Shown: positions 35,998-44,570 of the stretch, piece by piece | Position numbering within the stretch: position 1 is the first letter of the stretch | Layout of the letters: every line of letters begins with the position of its first letter | DNA from: Streptomyces guryensis | GTDB taxonomy: Bacteria; Actinomycetota; Actinomycetes; Streptomycetales; Streptomycetaceae | Direction: 5' to 3' | Assembly (NCBI RefSeq): GCF_021261325.1 | Contig: NZ_JAJSBI010000011.1 | Coordinates: forward strand, 1 to 64,000 | Length of the DNA: 64,000 nt | Position numbers and translations under genes: made by a program | The notes under the pieces: generated by a model | What the model saw: the letters and a program-made list of their open reading frames with translations, nothing else | Told to the model about the DNA's origin: nothing | Databases searched by the model: none

Positions 35998-36327
35998 TCA
36001 GCCCGCCGATACCGTCTCGGGCTCCCCGGTTCCCTCCGCGGACTTGCCCTGCGCCGCGTAGCCCGCCTCGGCCTGGGCTTCGGCGCCGGAGTCGGCGGCC
36101 GTCTTGATCGCCGCCTTCGTGAGCACGTCCGCCGTCGGCCAGCCGCCCGCCGGGGCCCGTGCCTGCTTATTGCTGAAGTGCCGGGCGGAGGCGGCGTGGC
36201 TGACGCCGATGTCTCGACTGATCTGCCGCAGCGACAGGTTCGCGGATCCCTTTTCACGCAGCACGCGTTCCGCGCCGGCCAGCAGGACGGCCCGCAGGTC
36301 TCCATGGTGGTAGGGGCGTTGCGACAC
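35998..36327 (-). pseudogene. TetR-family regulator, C-terminally truncated
   Basis: GTG 36327 with GAGGGAGG upstream opens VSQRPYHHGDLRAVLLAGAE and SLRQISRDIGVSHAASARHF, a TetR HTH. After SNKQ (about residue 56) the sequence no longer resembles the family: the ligand-binding helices are replaced by a 50-residue Ala-rich tail of unknown origin. DNA binding without ligand response is conceivable but decay is more likely. Confidence 0.65.
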
Positions 36328-36564
36328 AGGCCCTCCCTCGCCGTTGCGTTTGCGCTGCCGGTCTTGGAGGGAGCACGGGCGGGGACTGATCGCCCGCCAC
36401 CGCCTGGTCGGCTCAGGCGGTGTCAAGCCGGCTCGGACAGGACCGGGACGACAGGCGCTCCGCCTCAGTCACTGCTGATCCTGCGGTCCCACGGCGGCCA
36501 TCGCCTTGTCGACGGCCGCCGCGAAGGTGCCGCTGGAGCCGCTCTCCAGCCACGCCTGCTGTGC
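36328..36564. other. debris between broken genes
   Basis: A minus-strand frame ending at 36469 (FAAAVDKAMAAVGPQDQQ, stop) looks protein-like over 25 codons and may be the end of another lost gene. Nothing else is recognisable. Confidence 0.3.
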
Positions 36565-36996
36565 ATGGGCGGCAAGCTGGTCACGCCTCTGGGCGGCTGG
36601 TACCACGCCAGCAAGTACGCCGTCGAGGCGCTCAGCGACGCCCTGCGCATGGAGACCAGGCAGTTCGGGATCAACGTCGTGGTCGTCGAGCCCGGCTCGA
36701 TCCGCACCGAATGGGGTGCCATCGCCGCCGAGACGCTCAAGGAGACCTCCAGCAAGGGCGCGTACTCCAACCTGGCCGAAGGCGTCGCCACGACCCTCGC
36801 CGCCAGCTCGCAGCCCGACGCGAAGATGACCTCCGCTCCGTCCGTCATCGGCAAGACCATCGTCAAGGCCGCAGGCGCCCGCCGCCCGCGCACCCGTTAC
36901 CGGGTCGGCTTCGGCGCCGCCCCCACGATGTTCCTGCGCTGGCTGCTCCCGGACCGCGCCTTCGACTTCGTCATCCGCCGCGCCTTCGGCATCTGA
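36565..36996 (+). pseudogene. short-chain dehydrogenase C-terminal half
   Basis: MGGKLVTPLGGWYHASKYAV contains the SDR catalytic YxxxK (YHASK); INVVVVEPGSIRTEWGAIAA is the following PG motif strand, and the C-terminal region ends at TGA 36994. The Rossmann half with the TGxxxGIG cofactor loop and the catalytic Ser is missing: the sequence before 36565 is unrelated. It might be expressed from ATG 36565 but cannot bind NAD(P). Confidence 0.75.
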
Positions 36997-37056
36997 CCCC
37001 CATCCGAACCATCGGAACCCATCTGATCCCGGAAGGGATCTGTGAAGGACACGGCC

Positions 37057-37150
37057 ATGTCAGCACTGACCAACAGCGTCCCTGTCGTCACGGGCGGACG
37101 TATCGGTCTCGGGCGCGCCCCTGTGCTCGAGGCCGCCCGCCGGGGCGCCA
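37057..37150 (+). pseudogene. short-chain dehydrogenase N-terminal scrap
   Basis: MSALTNSVPVVTGGRIGLGR and VLEAARRGA recall the first strand, cofactor loop (TGGxxGLGR) and helix of SDR proteins, after which the frame is lost. It is 60 bp behind the SDR C-terminal half in the same orientation, so this is not one gene split in order: it would be the start of a second SDR. Confidence 0.6.
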
Positions 37151-37174
37151 CGAGGTCGCCTACGCCTTCTGGGG

Positions 37175-37261
37175 ATGGTCACCTCCAACGGCAGCACGGC
37201 ACACCTCGAGGACACCCCAGGGGGCGGGCTGACCGTCGTACTGGATCTGCCTGCCACTGTG
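37175..37261 (+). pseudogene. histidine kinase C-terminal scrap
   Basis: NGSTAHLEDTPGGGLTVVLD followed by LPA matches the last beta strands of a sensor kinase HATPase domain (HGGTxxLEDTPGGGLTVVLxLP, as in KdpD-like and similar kinases). No N, G1 or G2 box precedes it. The reading frame then continues into non-homologous sequence. Confidence 0.55.
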
Positions 37262-37470
37262 GCCGGAACGCGGGCACGAACACGGTGTCGCGTCGTTGAA
37301 GAGCGGCCCGAATCGGACCACCGGGCCCTGAAGGCGACGGGACCCGCACGGTGGGACACCGAGATCTTTACCTGTTCTGAAGAAGACGTGAGCAAGTTCC
37401 TCCGCGCCGTCAGCACAGCCTGGAGGTGCACGCAGCCGATTCGGGCCGCCGATTCACCAGGAGCCCCGCC
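37262..37470. other. upstream region of the redox operon
   Basis: No gene. It should contain the operon promoter. CCTGTTCTGAAGAAGA near 37371-37386 is a local AT-richer patch. Confidence 0.4.
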
Positions 37471-37854
37471 ATGGCACCCCCGTCCGACGACTTCCACCAC
37501 ACGCCCTCCCCCGCCGGTTCCCCGCGCTCCCGCGATAACGGCCTGCGGCGCAGCCGCCGTCTGAACCGGTGGATCGCCGTCACCGCCGTGGCCGGTGCGG
37601 CAGCCCTGGGCGGCCTCTTCACCCACCTGTTGCCGGGCGGTTCGGCCGCCTCCGCGCCGCCGGGCCCAGCCGTGCAGCACTCCGCCGCTTCCACCGTCGC
37701 GACCACAGGAGGGGGCGACCGGGAACACGGGGAGGCGGGCGACCACGAGGACGACGGCGGCGCGGCGCCGGTCACGCAGCCGACACCGCAGCCCCCGGCG
37801 CAGCCGCCCGCCGCCACCCAGCAGCAGCCGCACACCACGACGGGGGCGTCATGA
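37471..37854 (+). CDS. membrane-anchored acidic/proline-rich protein, first gene of redox operon
   Basis: 127 residues; AGGAG 7 nt before ATG 37471. A basic N-terminus (RRSRRLNRW) is followed by one transmembrane helix (about 34-55, IAVTAVAGAAALGGLFTHLL), then a low-complexity extracytoplasmic tail rich in Asp/Glu/His (GDREHGEAGDHEDDGG) and Pro/Gln. No FMN-binding domain is visible, although ApbE substrates in similar operons carry one (D/S-G-A-T/S). The ATGA overlap with apbE shows it belongs to the operon. I do not recognise a family. Confidence 0.75.
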   Translation: MAPPSDDFHHTPSPAGSPRSRDNGLRRSRRLNRWIAVTAVAGAAALGGLFTHLLPGGSAASAPPGPAVQHSAASTVATTGGGDREHGEAGDHEDDGGAAPVTQPTPQPPAQPPAATQQQPHTTTGAS

Positions 37855-38810
37855 CCACGCGCACCCCGTCACCAGCGCAGACCGTCTTCCCCGCACTGGG
37901 CACCACGGCCGCCCTGCTCGTGACCGTCCCGAGCACGCTGCCCGCGGCGGAAGAGGTCCTGCGCGCCGAACTGGCCGCCGTCGACCTCACGTGCAGCCGC
38001 TTCCGGCCAGACTCCGAACTCACCCGCGTGAACCTGAGCGCAGGCTCCCCTACGACGGTGAGTGAGCGCTTCGCCGAGGCTCTGCAGACCGCCCTGCGTG
38101 CCGCCCGGATCACCGACGGCGCCGTGGACCCGACCGTGGGCAGCGCGGTGATCGCGCTCGGCTACGACTGCACCTTCGCCTCCCTGCGCCCCGACGACGC
38201 CCGCCCCCTGCCCGTGGCACGTCCGGTGCCCGGCTGGCAGCGCATCCTTTTTGACCCACGCACTCGCCGACTGCGCCTGCCCCCGCACGCCCTACTCGAC
38301 CTGGGTGCCACCGCCAAAGCTCTCACCGCCGACCGCGCCGCCCGGCTCGCCGCCGCCGTCACCGGAAGCGGGGTCCTGGTCAGTCTCGGAGGCGACCTGG
38401 CCACGGCCGGGCCGGCGCCCGAGGGCGGCTGGCGGATCGCGCTCGCCGACGACCACGCGCAGCCCGTCACGGAGCAGGTCCCCGCTGTCACCGTGACCAG
38501 TGGCGCACTGGCGACCTCCGGCATCCGGGTGCGCACCTGGCGGCGCGACGGGCGCACCCTGCACCACATCGTCGACCCGGCCACCGGTGAGCCCGCCGCG
38601 CCCGTGTGGCGCACGGTCACCGTCGCGTCCGCCACCTGCGTGGACGCCAACACCGCCAGTACCGCCGCGATCGTGCTGGGCGACCGGGCCGAGGCCTGGC
38701 TGCGCGGCACCGCCCTGCCCGTGCGGCTGGTCGGCCTCGACGGCGAGGTCGTACGCCTCGGGGGCTGGCCGCCCGATTCCCACGTTCCCGCCCGGGGAGG
38801 ATGGCGATGA
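37851..38810 (+). CDS. apbE: FAD:protein FMN transferase (ApbE)
   Basis: 319 residues. FPALGTTAALLVTVPSTLPA, CSRFRPDSELTRVNLSAG, DLGATAKALTADRAARL and GVLVSLGGDLATAGP are the conserved ApbE segments; THHI-type LHHIVDPATGEPA and CVDANTASTAAIVLG follow. ApbE attaches FMN through a phosphoester bond to Ser/Thr of membrane redox proteins. No lipoprotein signal is visible. It overlaps both neighbours by ATGA, so it is made in step with the membrane subunit that follows. Confidence 0.92.
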   Translation: MTTRTPSPAQTVFPALGTTAALLVTVPSTLPAAEEVLRAELAAVDLTCSRFRPDSELTRVNLSAGSPTTVSERFAEALQTALRAARITDGAVDPTVGSAVIALGYDCTFASLRPDDARPLPVARPVPGWQRILFDPRTRRLRLPPHALLDLGATAKALTADRAARLAAAVTGSGVLVSLGGDLATAGPAPEGGWRIALADDHAQPVTEQVPAVTVTSGALATSGIRVRTWRRDGRTLHHIVDPATGEPAAPVWRTVTVASATCVDANTASTAAIVLGDRAEAWLRGTALPVRLVGLDGEVVRLGGWPPDSHVPARGGWR

Positions 38811-39493
38811 CGACCCTGGCTCTGACCGGCAGCCCCCTGTGGTACGCCAGCCGTGCGAGCGGCACCCTCTCCCTGATCCTGCTCACCGCCACCCTGGTGC
38901 TCGGGATCACCTCCGGCGGGCGCTCCGCGCCACGCCGGATCGGCCGGTTCGAGATCGGCCTGCTGCACCGCAACCTGTCCCTGCTCACCCTCGTGTTCCT
39001 CGCCGTGCACGTGGTGACCGCGGTGCTCGATCCGTTCGTGCACCTGGGATGGGCGGTGTCCCTGGTGCCGTTCGGGGCGTCCTACCGTCCGCTCTGGCTC
39101 GGGCTGGGCACGGCTGCCCTCGATCTGCTGCTGGCGGTGCTGGTCACCAGCGCACTGCGGCTGCGGCTGGGGGTGCGGCGCTGGAAGGCGGTGCACTGGC
39201 TGACGTACGCGGCGTGGCCGCTCGCCCTCTTCCACGGCGTCGGGACCGGCACCGACACCCGGCTCCCGCTCCAGCTGTGGCTCTACGCCGCCTGCCTGGC
39301 CTCGGTGGTCGGTGCCGTGTGGTGGCGCCTGGCGAAGGCGGGCCCTGGACGGGCCGCGGGGCGTCTGGTGGCCGCCGTGGCCGCGACCGCCGTACCGGTG
39401 GTGCTGGCGGCGTTCCTCGCCACGGGGCCGCTGCAGCCCGGCTGGGCCCAGCGCGCCGCCGCGACGACGGTCCTGCTCGGGGGTGGACGGTGA
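38807..39493 (+). CDS. ferric reductase-like transmembrane subunit
   Basis: 228 residues, six or seven transmembrane helices. LWYASRASGTLSLILLTATL, EIGLLHRNLSLLTLVFLAVH and VHWLTYAAWPLALFHGVGTG resemble the ferric-reductase-like/MsrQ haem-binding fold, with His in helices (LHRN, AVHV, VHWLTY, LFHG) as candidate haem ligands. Start ATG 38807 overlaps the apbE stop and has GGGGAGG 6 nt upstream. It probably carries electrons across or to the membrane using haem. Confidence 0.87.
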   Translation: MTTLALTGSPLWYASRASGTLSLILLTATLVLGITSGGRSAPRRIGRFEIGLLHRNLSLLTLVFLAVHVVTAVLDPFVHLGWAVSLVPFGASYRPLWLGLGTAALDLLLAVLVTSALRLRLGVRRWKAVHWLTYAAWPLALFHGVGTGTDTRLPLQLWLYAACLASVVGAVWWRLAKAGPGRAAGRLVAAVAATAVPVVLAAFLATGPLQPGWAQRAAATTVLLGGGR

Positions 39494-40834
39494 ACTCCTC
39501 GACCGCCGCTCCCTTCGCGCCCCACCACCTCACACCCCAGCCGGACTCCCCCACCGGCGCCCGACTGCTGGCGGGCTGGTACGCCACCGGCCGGCCGGCC
39601 ACCCTCACCGATCACCTCCGGCGCTACGGGCCGGCCCCGGTCGCCATGGCCCTCGGCAGCCCTGAGTCCATGCCGCTGGTGGAGGCCGTCGAGGCTGCGG
39701 GGCTCACCGGACGCGGCGGCGCCGGGTTCCCCACCGCCCGGAAACTGCGTGCCGTCGCGGAGCGCCGTGGCCGCGCCGTGGTCGTCGTCAACGCCATGGA
39801 GAGCGAACCCGCCAGCCGCAAGGACCAGTTCCTGCTCGCCGTCGCACCCCACCTCGTCCTGGACGGTGCCGTCCTGGCCGCGACCGCCGTCGGCGCCGAA
39901 ACCGTCCACGTGTGCCTGCCCCGCACCCGCTCCATCCAGTATTCCCAGCTCACCGCCGCCGTGGAGGAGCGCCGCCGCGCCCGCCTCGACCGGGTTCGGC
40001 TGCGCCTGCACGCCCTGCCGCACGCCTACGTCTCCAGCGAGTCGACCTCCCTGGTGCGCTGGCTCAACGGCGGCCCGGCCCGCCCTCAGGGCAGCCCGCC
40101 ACGCACCCACGAACGCGGCATCGGCCGCCGCCCCACTCTGGTCCACAACGCCGAGACCCTCGCCCACCTCGCCCTCATCGCCCGCCACGGACCCGACTGG
40201 TTCCGGCAGGCGGGGACCCCGGACGAGCCCGGCACCACGCTCGTCACCGCCTCCGGCAGCGTCGCCGCCCCGGGTGTCCTGGAGGTCGCGCTCGGCATGC
40301 CCCTCGCCATGCTCCTCGACCTCGCCGGAGGCCGCACCGAAGCCCTGCAGGCAGTCCTGCTCGGTGGTTTCGCCGGCACCTGGCTCCCCATGAAGCAGGT
40401 GCACACGGCTTTCACCCGGCGCGACCTCGCTCCGCTGGGCGCCACACCCGGCGCGGGCGTACTCGTCGCACTCCCCCACTCAGGCTGCGGGCTGACCGAG
40501 ACGGCCCGGATCCTCGCCTACCTCGCCGCCCACAGCGCCCGCCAGTGCGGCCCCTGCCACTTCGGGCTGCCCGCCGTGGCCGAGGACTTCACCGCGCTGG
40601 CCGCCGGACAGGCCGACGCGGGACCTGTTGTCCCGGCTGCACCGGCGGATCGGTCTGCTGCCGGACAGGGGAGCCTGCCGCCACCCCGACGGTGCCGCCC
40701 GCCTCGCCGCCTCCGCCCTGCGCACCTTCGCCGACGACGTCGACCAACACCTCACCCAGGGCGCCTGCCCCGCCGCCAGCCGACCACCCCGGCTGCTCGT
40801 TCCAGCCGCCTCGCCCCCGGAGACATGGCGATGA
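39490..40834 (+). CDS. NuoF-like flavin/iron-sulfur protein, with a one-base frameshift
   Basis: GTG 39490 overlaps the previous stop. LTGRGGAGFPTARK (72-85) is the FMN-loop signature of complex I 51-kDa subunits and NAMESEPASRKD follows; RQCGPCHFG holds two of the cluster cysteines. After GQADA an extra G in GGG at 40620-40622 throws the frame: the continuous frame becomes Arg/Pro-rich nonsense running into the next gene, while the other frame continues correctly as LLSRLHRRIGLLPDRGACRH and ALRTFADDVDQHLTQGACP to a TGA at 40832. About 447 residues if repaired. Either a sequencing slip or a recent mutation. Confidence 0.8.
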
Positions 40835-41043
40835 CCCCCGCCCGGACCCTGCGCATCGACCGCATCGCCTGCACGGGCCAGGGCCTGTGCGCCGAACTGC
40901 TCCCAGAACTGATCGACCTCGACGAATGGGGCTACCCCGTCATCAAGGACCGAGCCGTCCCCGACCATCTGCGCACCCACACCCGCCGGGCGGTCCTCGC
41001 CTGCCCCCGCCTTGCCCTCCACGCCGACGACGGCCCAGCGTGA
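40831..41043 (+). CDS. small ferredoxin, three-cysteine type
   Basis: 70 residues. Cys14, Cys20 and Cys58 (ACTGQGLC ... ACP) give the C-x5-C-xn-CP pattern of a single [3Fe-4S]-type actinobacterial ferredoxin; a fourth ligand is absent. ATG 40831 overlaps the NuoF-like stop in the repaired frame and repeats the GGAG-n-ATGGCGATGAC arrangement seen before the membrane subunit. It is the last gene of the redox operon, a likely carrier between the NuoF-like protein and another partner. Confidence 0.87.
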   Translation: MTPARTLRIDRIACTGQGLCAELLPELIDLDEWGYPVIKDRAVPDHLRTHTRRAVLACPRLALHADDGPA

Positions 41044-41435
41044 CGCGCCGTATGTCCCGCGCCATGTGCACCAGGCGTATCTGTCGCACCCTCAGCACGC
41101 CCGCCTCGCCGGCCCGGAACAAGAACGTGCGCGTCAGCGTGGCGCGGCGCAGGTCCAGGGTGTGCCGGTGGTCGAAGGGCTGCCGTACGTCGGGAGAGAA
41201 CCACCGGCCCGCCGCTCCCTCGGCGGAGCGCGGACGGAACCGCAGGAGCAGCCAGTTCGGGAGGTTCACCAGGTCCTCGTTCATCGCCTGGCGCCCCGCC
41301 ACGGTCGACTCCCGCTCGGCACTCGGGCACCGCGCCGCGGGTGGCGAAGTGGCCGTTGCCCAGCGTGCAGAGCGACTCGCGCAGCCGCTCGGCGGCGGGG
41401 TCGTACCCTTCGTACTCCCAGGTCCACTCCGACAT
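41044..41435 (-). pseudogene. GH65-type glycoside phosphorylase/hydrolase N-terminal remnant
   Basis: MSEWTWEYEGYDPAAERLRE and CTLGNGHFATRGAVPE mark the start of GH65 proteins. After a shift near 41320 the other frame reads LVNLPNWLLLRFRP, FDHRHTLDLRRATLTRTFLF and RQIRLVHMA. It then ends against the ferredoxin gene, so the catalytic domain (residues 300 onward) is lost. The two genes are convergent and meet end to end. Confidence 0.75.
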
Positions 41436-41476
41436 CCGTCGGCCTCACCCTCTCCCGCCACCGCACGTGCGGGAGT

Positions 41477-42200
41477 TCAGGCTCGCTGCGGGACGACGGC
41501 CACCGGGCACTCGGCGTGATGCAGCAGGGCGTGGGCGACCCTGCCGAGTTGCAGGCCGAAGTGGCCGTGCCGTCGCAGGGCGCCGACGATCACCAGGTCG
41601 CGTCGGCCGCAGCGTCCTGGAGGACCTTGTGGGCGGGGCCTTCCACCGCCCGGCGGTGTACTTCGACCCTGGGGTGATCCCGTACCGCGTCACGCAGTGC
41701 TTCGGTGAGGGTGGAGGCGCGTTCCTCGTGGACACTGGCGGCGCCTTCGAGCTGGGAGTCCCCCGGACGGAGTCTGAGGGAGATTGATCCATGTGCTCAT
41801 GAGCAGGGGAGCGCCAGGCCCGCACGGCATCCAGGACGCAGCCGCGCACCTCGGCCTCGTGAAAGGCGAACCGTACGGCGGCCGAGCCCTCGGTGGAACC
41901 GCCGACCCCGAGCACCATCCGGCCGAAGGAGCCCTGCCGGTTCCGTTCCCCGCCACGGACCACGATGACCGGGCACACGGCGCGGGCCGCGACCGTGAGG
42001 CTGACCGAGCCCAGCAGCATCCCGGTGAGCTCGCCACGGCCGCGAGAACCCGTGATCAGGGCAAAGGAATCATGGCCCGCGTGCAGCAACACGGACGCGG
42101 CGTCGTCGGGCGGCACCTCACTCGACACCTTCAGCTCCGGCTTGCGGAGCTGGGCACCTTCCGCGCCGGACGCAGCGATGTGCAGGCGATCGGCTTCGGG
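41477..42200 (-). pseudogene. universal stress protein, degraded
   Basis: The minus strand preserves KVSSEVPPDDAASVLLHAGH, ITGSRGRGELTGMLLGSVSL and VLGVGGSTEGSAAVRFAFHE of a two-domain UspA protein, then loses the frame, and later shows LVIVGALRRHGHFGLQLGRV and LLHHAECPVAVVPQRA in another frame. The N-terminal ATP-binding strand (VDGS) is missing. Compare the intact copy at 47670-48491, which has the same layout. Confidence 0.78.
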
Positions 42201-42415
42201 AGCAGACCTCCGTCCCGGTTGCACCACGCCCGTTTGCGGCGATCGTGGAATTACGGCCCGGAGGAACACAGCGGTGAGGCACCCCATCGCCAACGCGGCC
42301 CTCAAGCCGACGAAGACCACGGCCCACAGGGTGAGATGTCCATGACCGGATGCGAAGCCGACCGGACACGAAGCCCGGCCTCCACCTTCGAGGCCATGGA
42401 GAAGGGAAGGCCATC

Positions 42416-42874
42416 GTGGTGACCAGGCCCGGCGTTTTCGGCGCCCTGACCCCGGAGCATCGCGAGCAGCTCATGGCAGTCGCTCGCGAGGTGTCGTTCG
42501 AGACGGGCGAGCGCATCTTCAACGAGGGCGGAAAAGCCGACCGTTTCTGGATCATCCACACGGGCACGGTCGCACTCGACGTTCACGTGCCCGGTCGGCA
42601 GGCAGCGGTCATCGAGACTCTCGGCGTCGGCCGACTGCTGGGCTGGTCCTCGCTGGTGCCTCCCCATCACTGGCATATGGGGGCCGAGGCCGCCAGCCCG
42701 GTGCGCGCCTACGAGTTCGACGCGGCGGCGGTCCGTGAGATGTGCGCCAAGGACCCGGCGCTGGACCACGAGCTGTGCACCTATGTCACCGGCGTGATCG
42801 CGCGCCGGCTCAGGTCCGCCCGGGTGCGCCTGCTCGACCTCTACGCGCCCCACGGCGCGGGCGAGGTGCCCTGA
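42416..42874 (+). CDS. cyclic-nucleotide-binding domain protein without HTH
   Basis: 152 residues from GTG 42416 (AAGGGAAGG upstream; GTG 42419 is equally possible). FGALTPEHREQLMAVAREVS, FETGERIFNEGGKADRFWII and HTGTVALDV form the CNMP-binding beta barrel. LLGWSSLVPPHHWHMGAEAA occupies the phosphate-cassette position. A Crp-type HTH is absent; the protein ends with a helix. Such proteins occur with Usp and CBS genes in Streptomyces stress islands and may sense a nucleotide. Confidence 0.84.
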   Translation: MVTRPGVFGALTPEHREQLMAVAREVSFETGERIFNEGGKADRFWIIHTGTVALDVHVPGRQAAVIETLGVGRLLGWSSLVPPHHWHMGAEAASPVRAYEFDAAAVREMCAKDPALDHELCTYVTGVIARRLRSARVRLLDLYAPHGAGEVP

Positions 42875-42898
42875 CGAGACAGGACGAGCTGCCTGGAC

Positions 42899-43330
42899 AT
42901 GCCCGACACCCCGCACGTCGTGGGCGATGTGGTGACCCAGACAGTCGTGGCGATCGGACGCGACGCCCAAGGAGGAGTTCCGCGAGAGCGACCCGAGCCT
43001 CTACGAGCAGCGCCGACGGCTCTCCGACGTCGCCAAGGCCGGCGCGGTGGCGGCGGATGAGCTCATGAGCACCCCCGCCATCACCGTCCACCCCGACGTC
43101 ACCCGGCCCATGGGGCCCATGGGGCCCATGCGGCCCATGCGGCCCATGCGGCCCATGCGGCCAGGATCATGGCCGTCCGGCACGGCAAGCGGCCATCCAC
43201 ATCAACGTGCACGAGGGAGTCGTCACCCTCCGCGGGCACATCCGCGACACCTCGCTCATCTCGGTCGCCGTGCGCCTGGTGCGCGCCGTGGAGGGGGTCG
43301 TGGACGTCGAGTCCCACCTCACCGCCGAGT
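42899..43330 (+). pseudogene. CBS-BON domain protein, broken
   Basis: ATG 42899 opens MPDTPHVVGDVVTQTVVAIG, the first CBS strand, but most of the first CBS pair has been deleted: the sequence jumps to PKEEFRESDPSLYEQRRRLS and ADELMSTPAITVHPDV in another frame, then a 9-bp repeat tract, then a BON domain in a third frame (HEGVVTLRGHIRDTSLISVA, VRAVEGVVDVESHLT). Compare the intact relative at 44571-45245. Confidence 0.75.
43104..43157. repeat. 9-bp tandem repeat
   Basis: Six units of SGGCCCATG (two with GGG, four with CGG at the first triplet) encode GPM/RPM tripeptides exactly where the second CBS motif of the broken CBS-BON gene should continue. A partial seventh unit follows. Confidence 0.9.
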
Positions 43331-43446
43331 CCGCCACTCACGCGGAACCGGGACAAACCCTCAAGCCCGTAAGCGGAAGGTCCAAGCCCGAAGGCGGGAG
43401 GTCCAGCCTGCAGCAGTTCAGGGCGGGGCAGACAGGAGCTCCTCCC

Positions 43447-44385
43447 TCACCTCTGGGCCGAAGTGATACGGCGCCCCGTGATGCGGGTCGGCTGGATCGA
43501 CACCCACATCTCGCGTTCCCTCCCCGCCCACGGCTTGGAGTGGGCGCGATCGACCAGCTCCCGCACCTCGTGAGGGTCGGTCACCTCGCGCGCAGGTCCG
43601 ACGACGAGCACGCTCCAGCCCTGGCTCATGGCCTCGTCGATGTGGTCGACCTCGAAGGCGACTTCCGACCCCACTGCCCTCGCCGGGACCGAGTCCGGCG
43701 CGGTCCGGAACGCGATCGCATCGCCTGCGACCTCGTAGTTCACCGGAACCACCGCCGGGCCTTGCGATGTCGACACCGCGACGCGCCCCACCCCGTACGC
43801 GGACAACCGGGCGCGGCATTCATCGGGGCCGAGGTCCAGCAGCTGAGGATGCAGGAGCGCCTGACCGCCCTGTCCGGGCGGCAGATCCATGCCGCCGCCG
43901 CGCAGCGCGACGATGGTGGTGCCCAGCGCGTCAGCCAGTCGAACAAGACTGGCGGTGGTCGGGTTGGCCGGCCGTTCTTCGACGTACGCCAGATATGCCG
44001 GTGCCATCCCGGCGCGGCGGGCCGTCTCTTCACGGGTCAGTCCTCGGCGCGTGCGTTCGGCGGCGACGCGGCGGCCGACGTCACCGGGATCGGGCGGCCT
44101 GCGCGGCGGGCTTGCAAGGGCCTGGGCGCTGCTCGGCCTGCCCGGCTGGTCCCCGGGTGGCCGGGCAGGTTCGTGTGCGCTACCGGGCCCGTGCTCGTGC
44201 TCGATGTGACGGATGTGCGCGTCGGGCCCCGGGAAGACCAGCGTCACGTCGTCCGTGTCCGACCAGCGCACGTCGTAGGGCGGTGTGCCATCCTCGTGGT
44301 GGAGTCCCACAATCTCGCCATCGCGCCTGGTGGCGCCGGTGGAAGGGCTTTCGATCACAAGTTGGTCGCCGAGTTGAGCTCGCAT
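43447..44385 (-). CDS. DUF1918 - XRE HTH - flavin-binding (PPOX-type) fusion protein
   Basis: 312 residues from ATG 44385. Domains in order: DUF1918 (1-60: MRAQLGDQLVIESPSTG, DVRWSDTDDVTLVFPGPDAH); XRE HTH (about 100-160: LTREETARRAGMAPAYLAYV, RLADALGTTIVALRGG); a PNPOx-like split-barrel (about 190-300: GRVAVSTSQGPAVVPVNYEV, AFRTAPDSVPARAVGSEVAF, SVLVVGPAREVTDPHEV) of the F420/FMN-binding kind. A redox- or flavin-sensing repressor is a reasonable guess. It is transcribed divergently from the CBS-BON gene (185 bp between starts). Confidence 0.87.
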   Translation of the reverse strand: MRAQLGDQLVIESPSTGATRRDGEIVGLHHEDGTPPYDVRWSDTDDVTLVFPGPDAHIRHIEHEHGPGSAHEPARPPGDQPGRPSSAQALASPPRRPPDPGDVGRRVAAERTRRGLTREETARRAGMAPAYLAYVEERPANPTTASLVRLADALGTTIVALRGGGMDLPPGQGGQALLHPQLLDLGPDECRARLSAYGVGRVAVSTSQGPAVVPVNYEVAGDAIAFRTAPDSVPARAVGSEVAFEVDHIDEAMSQGWSVLVVGPAREVTDPHEVRELVDRAHSKPWAGREREMWVSIQPTRITGRRITSAQR

Positions 44386-44570
44386 GATCGCCACCGTTTC
44401 CTGAGAATGTTGCTGTAACCCAACGTGCCACGCACGACGTGCCCACGCACGAGATGAGACATCCGGTGATCCGGACACAGCCGACGGCCCCCGGACAGCC
44501 GGACGACCGCTCAGGGGCAGGTCCAGCACCTGCACCGCTGGTTGTCTCACGCAGGGAACGGAGAGGCGAC

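Noticed and set aside
39912-41519. 535-residue plus-strand frame over the NuoF-like and ferredoxin genes
   Set aside because: Pro/Arg/His-rich off-frame translation; the real frames show conserved motifs and correct overlaps.
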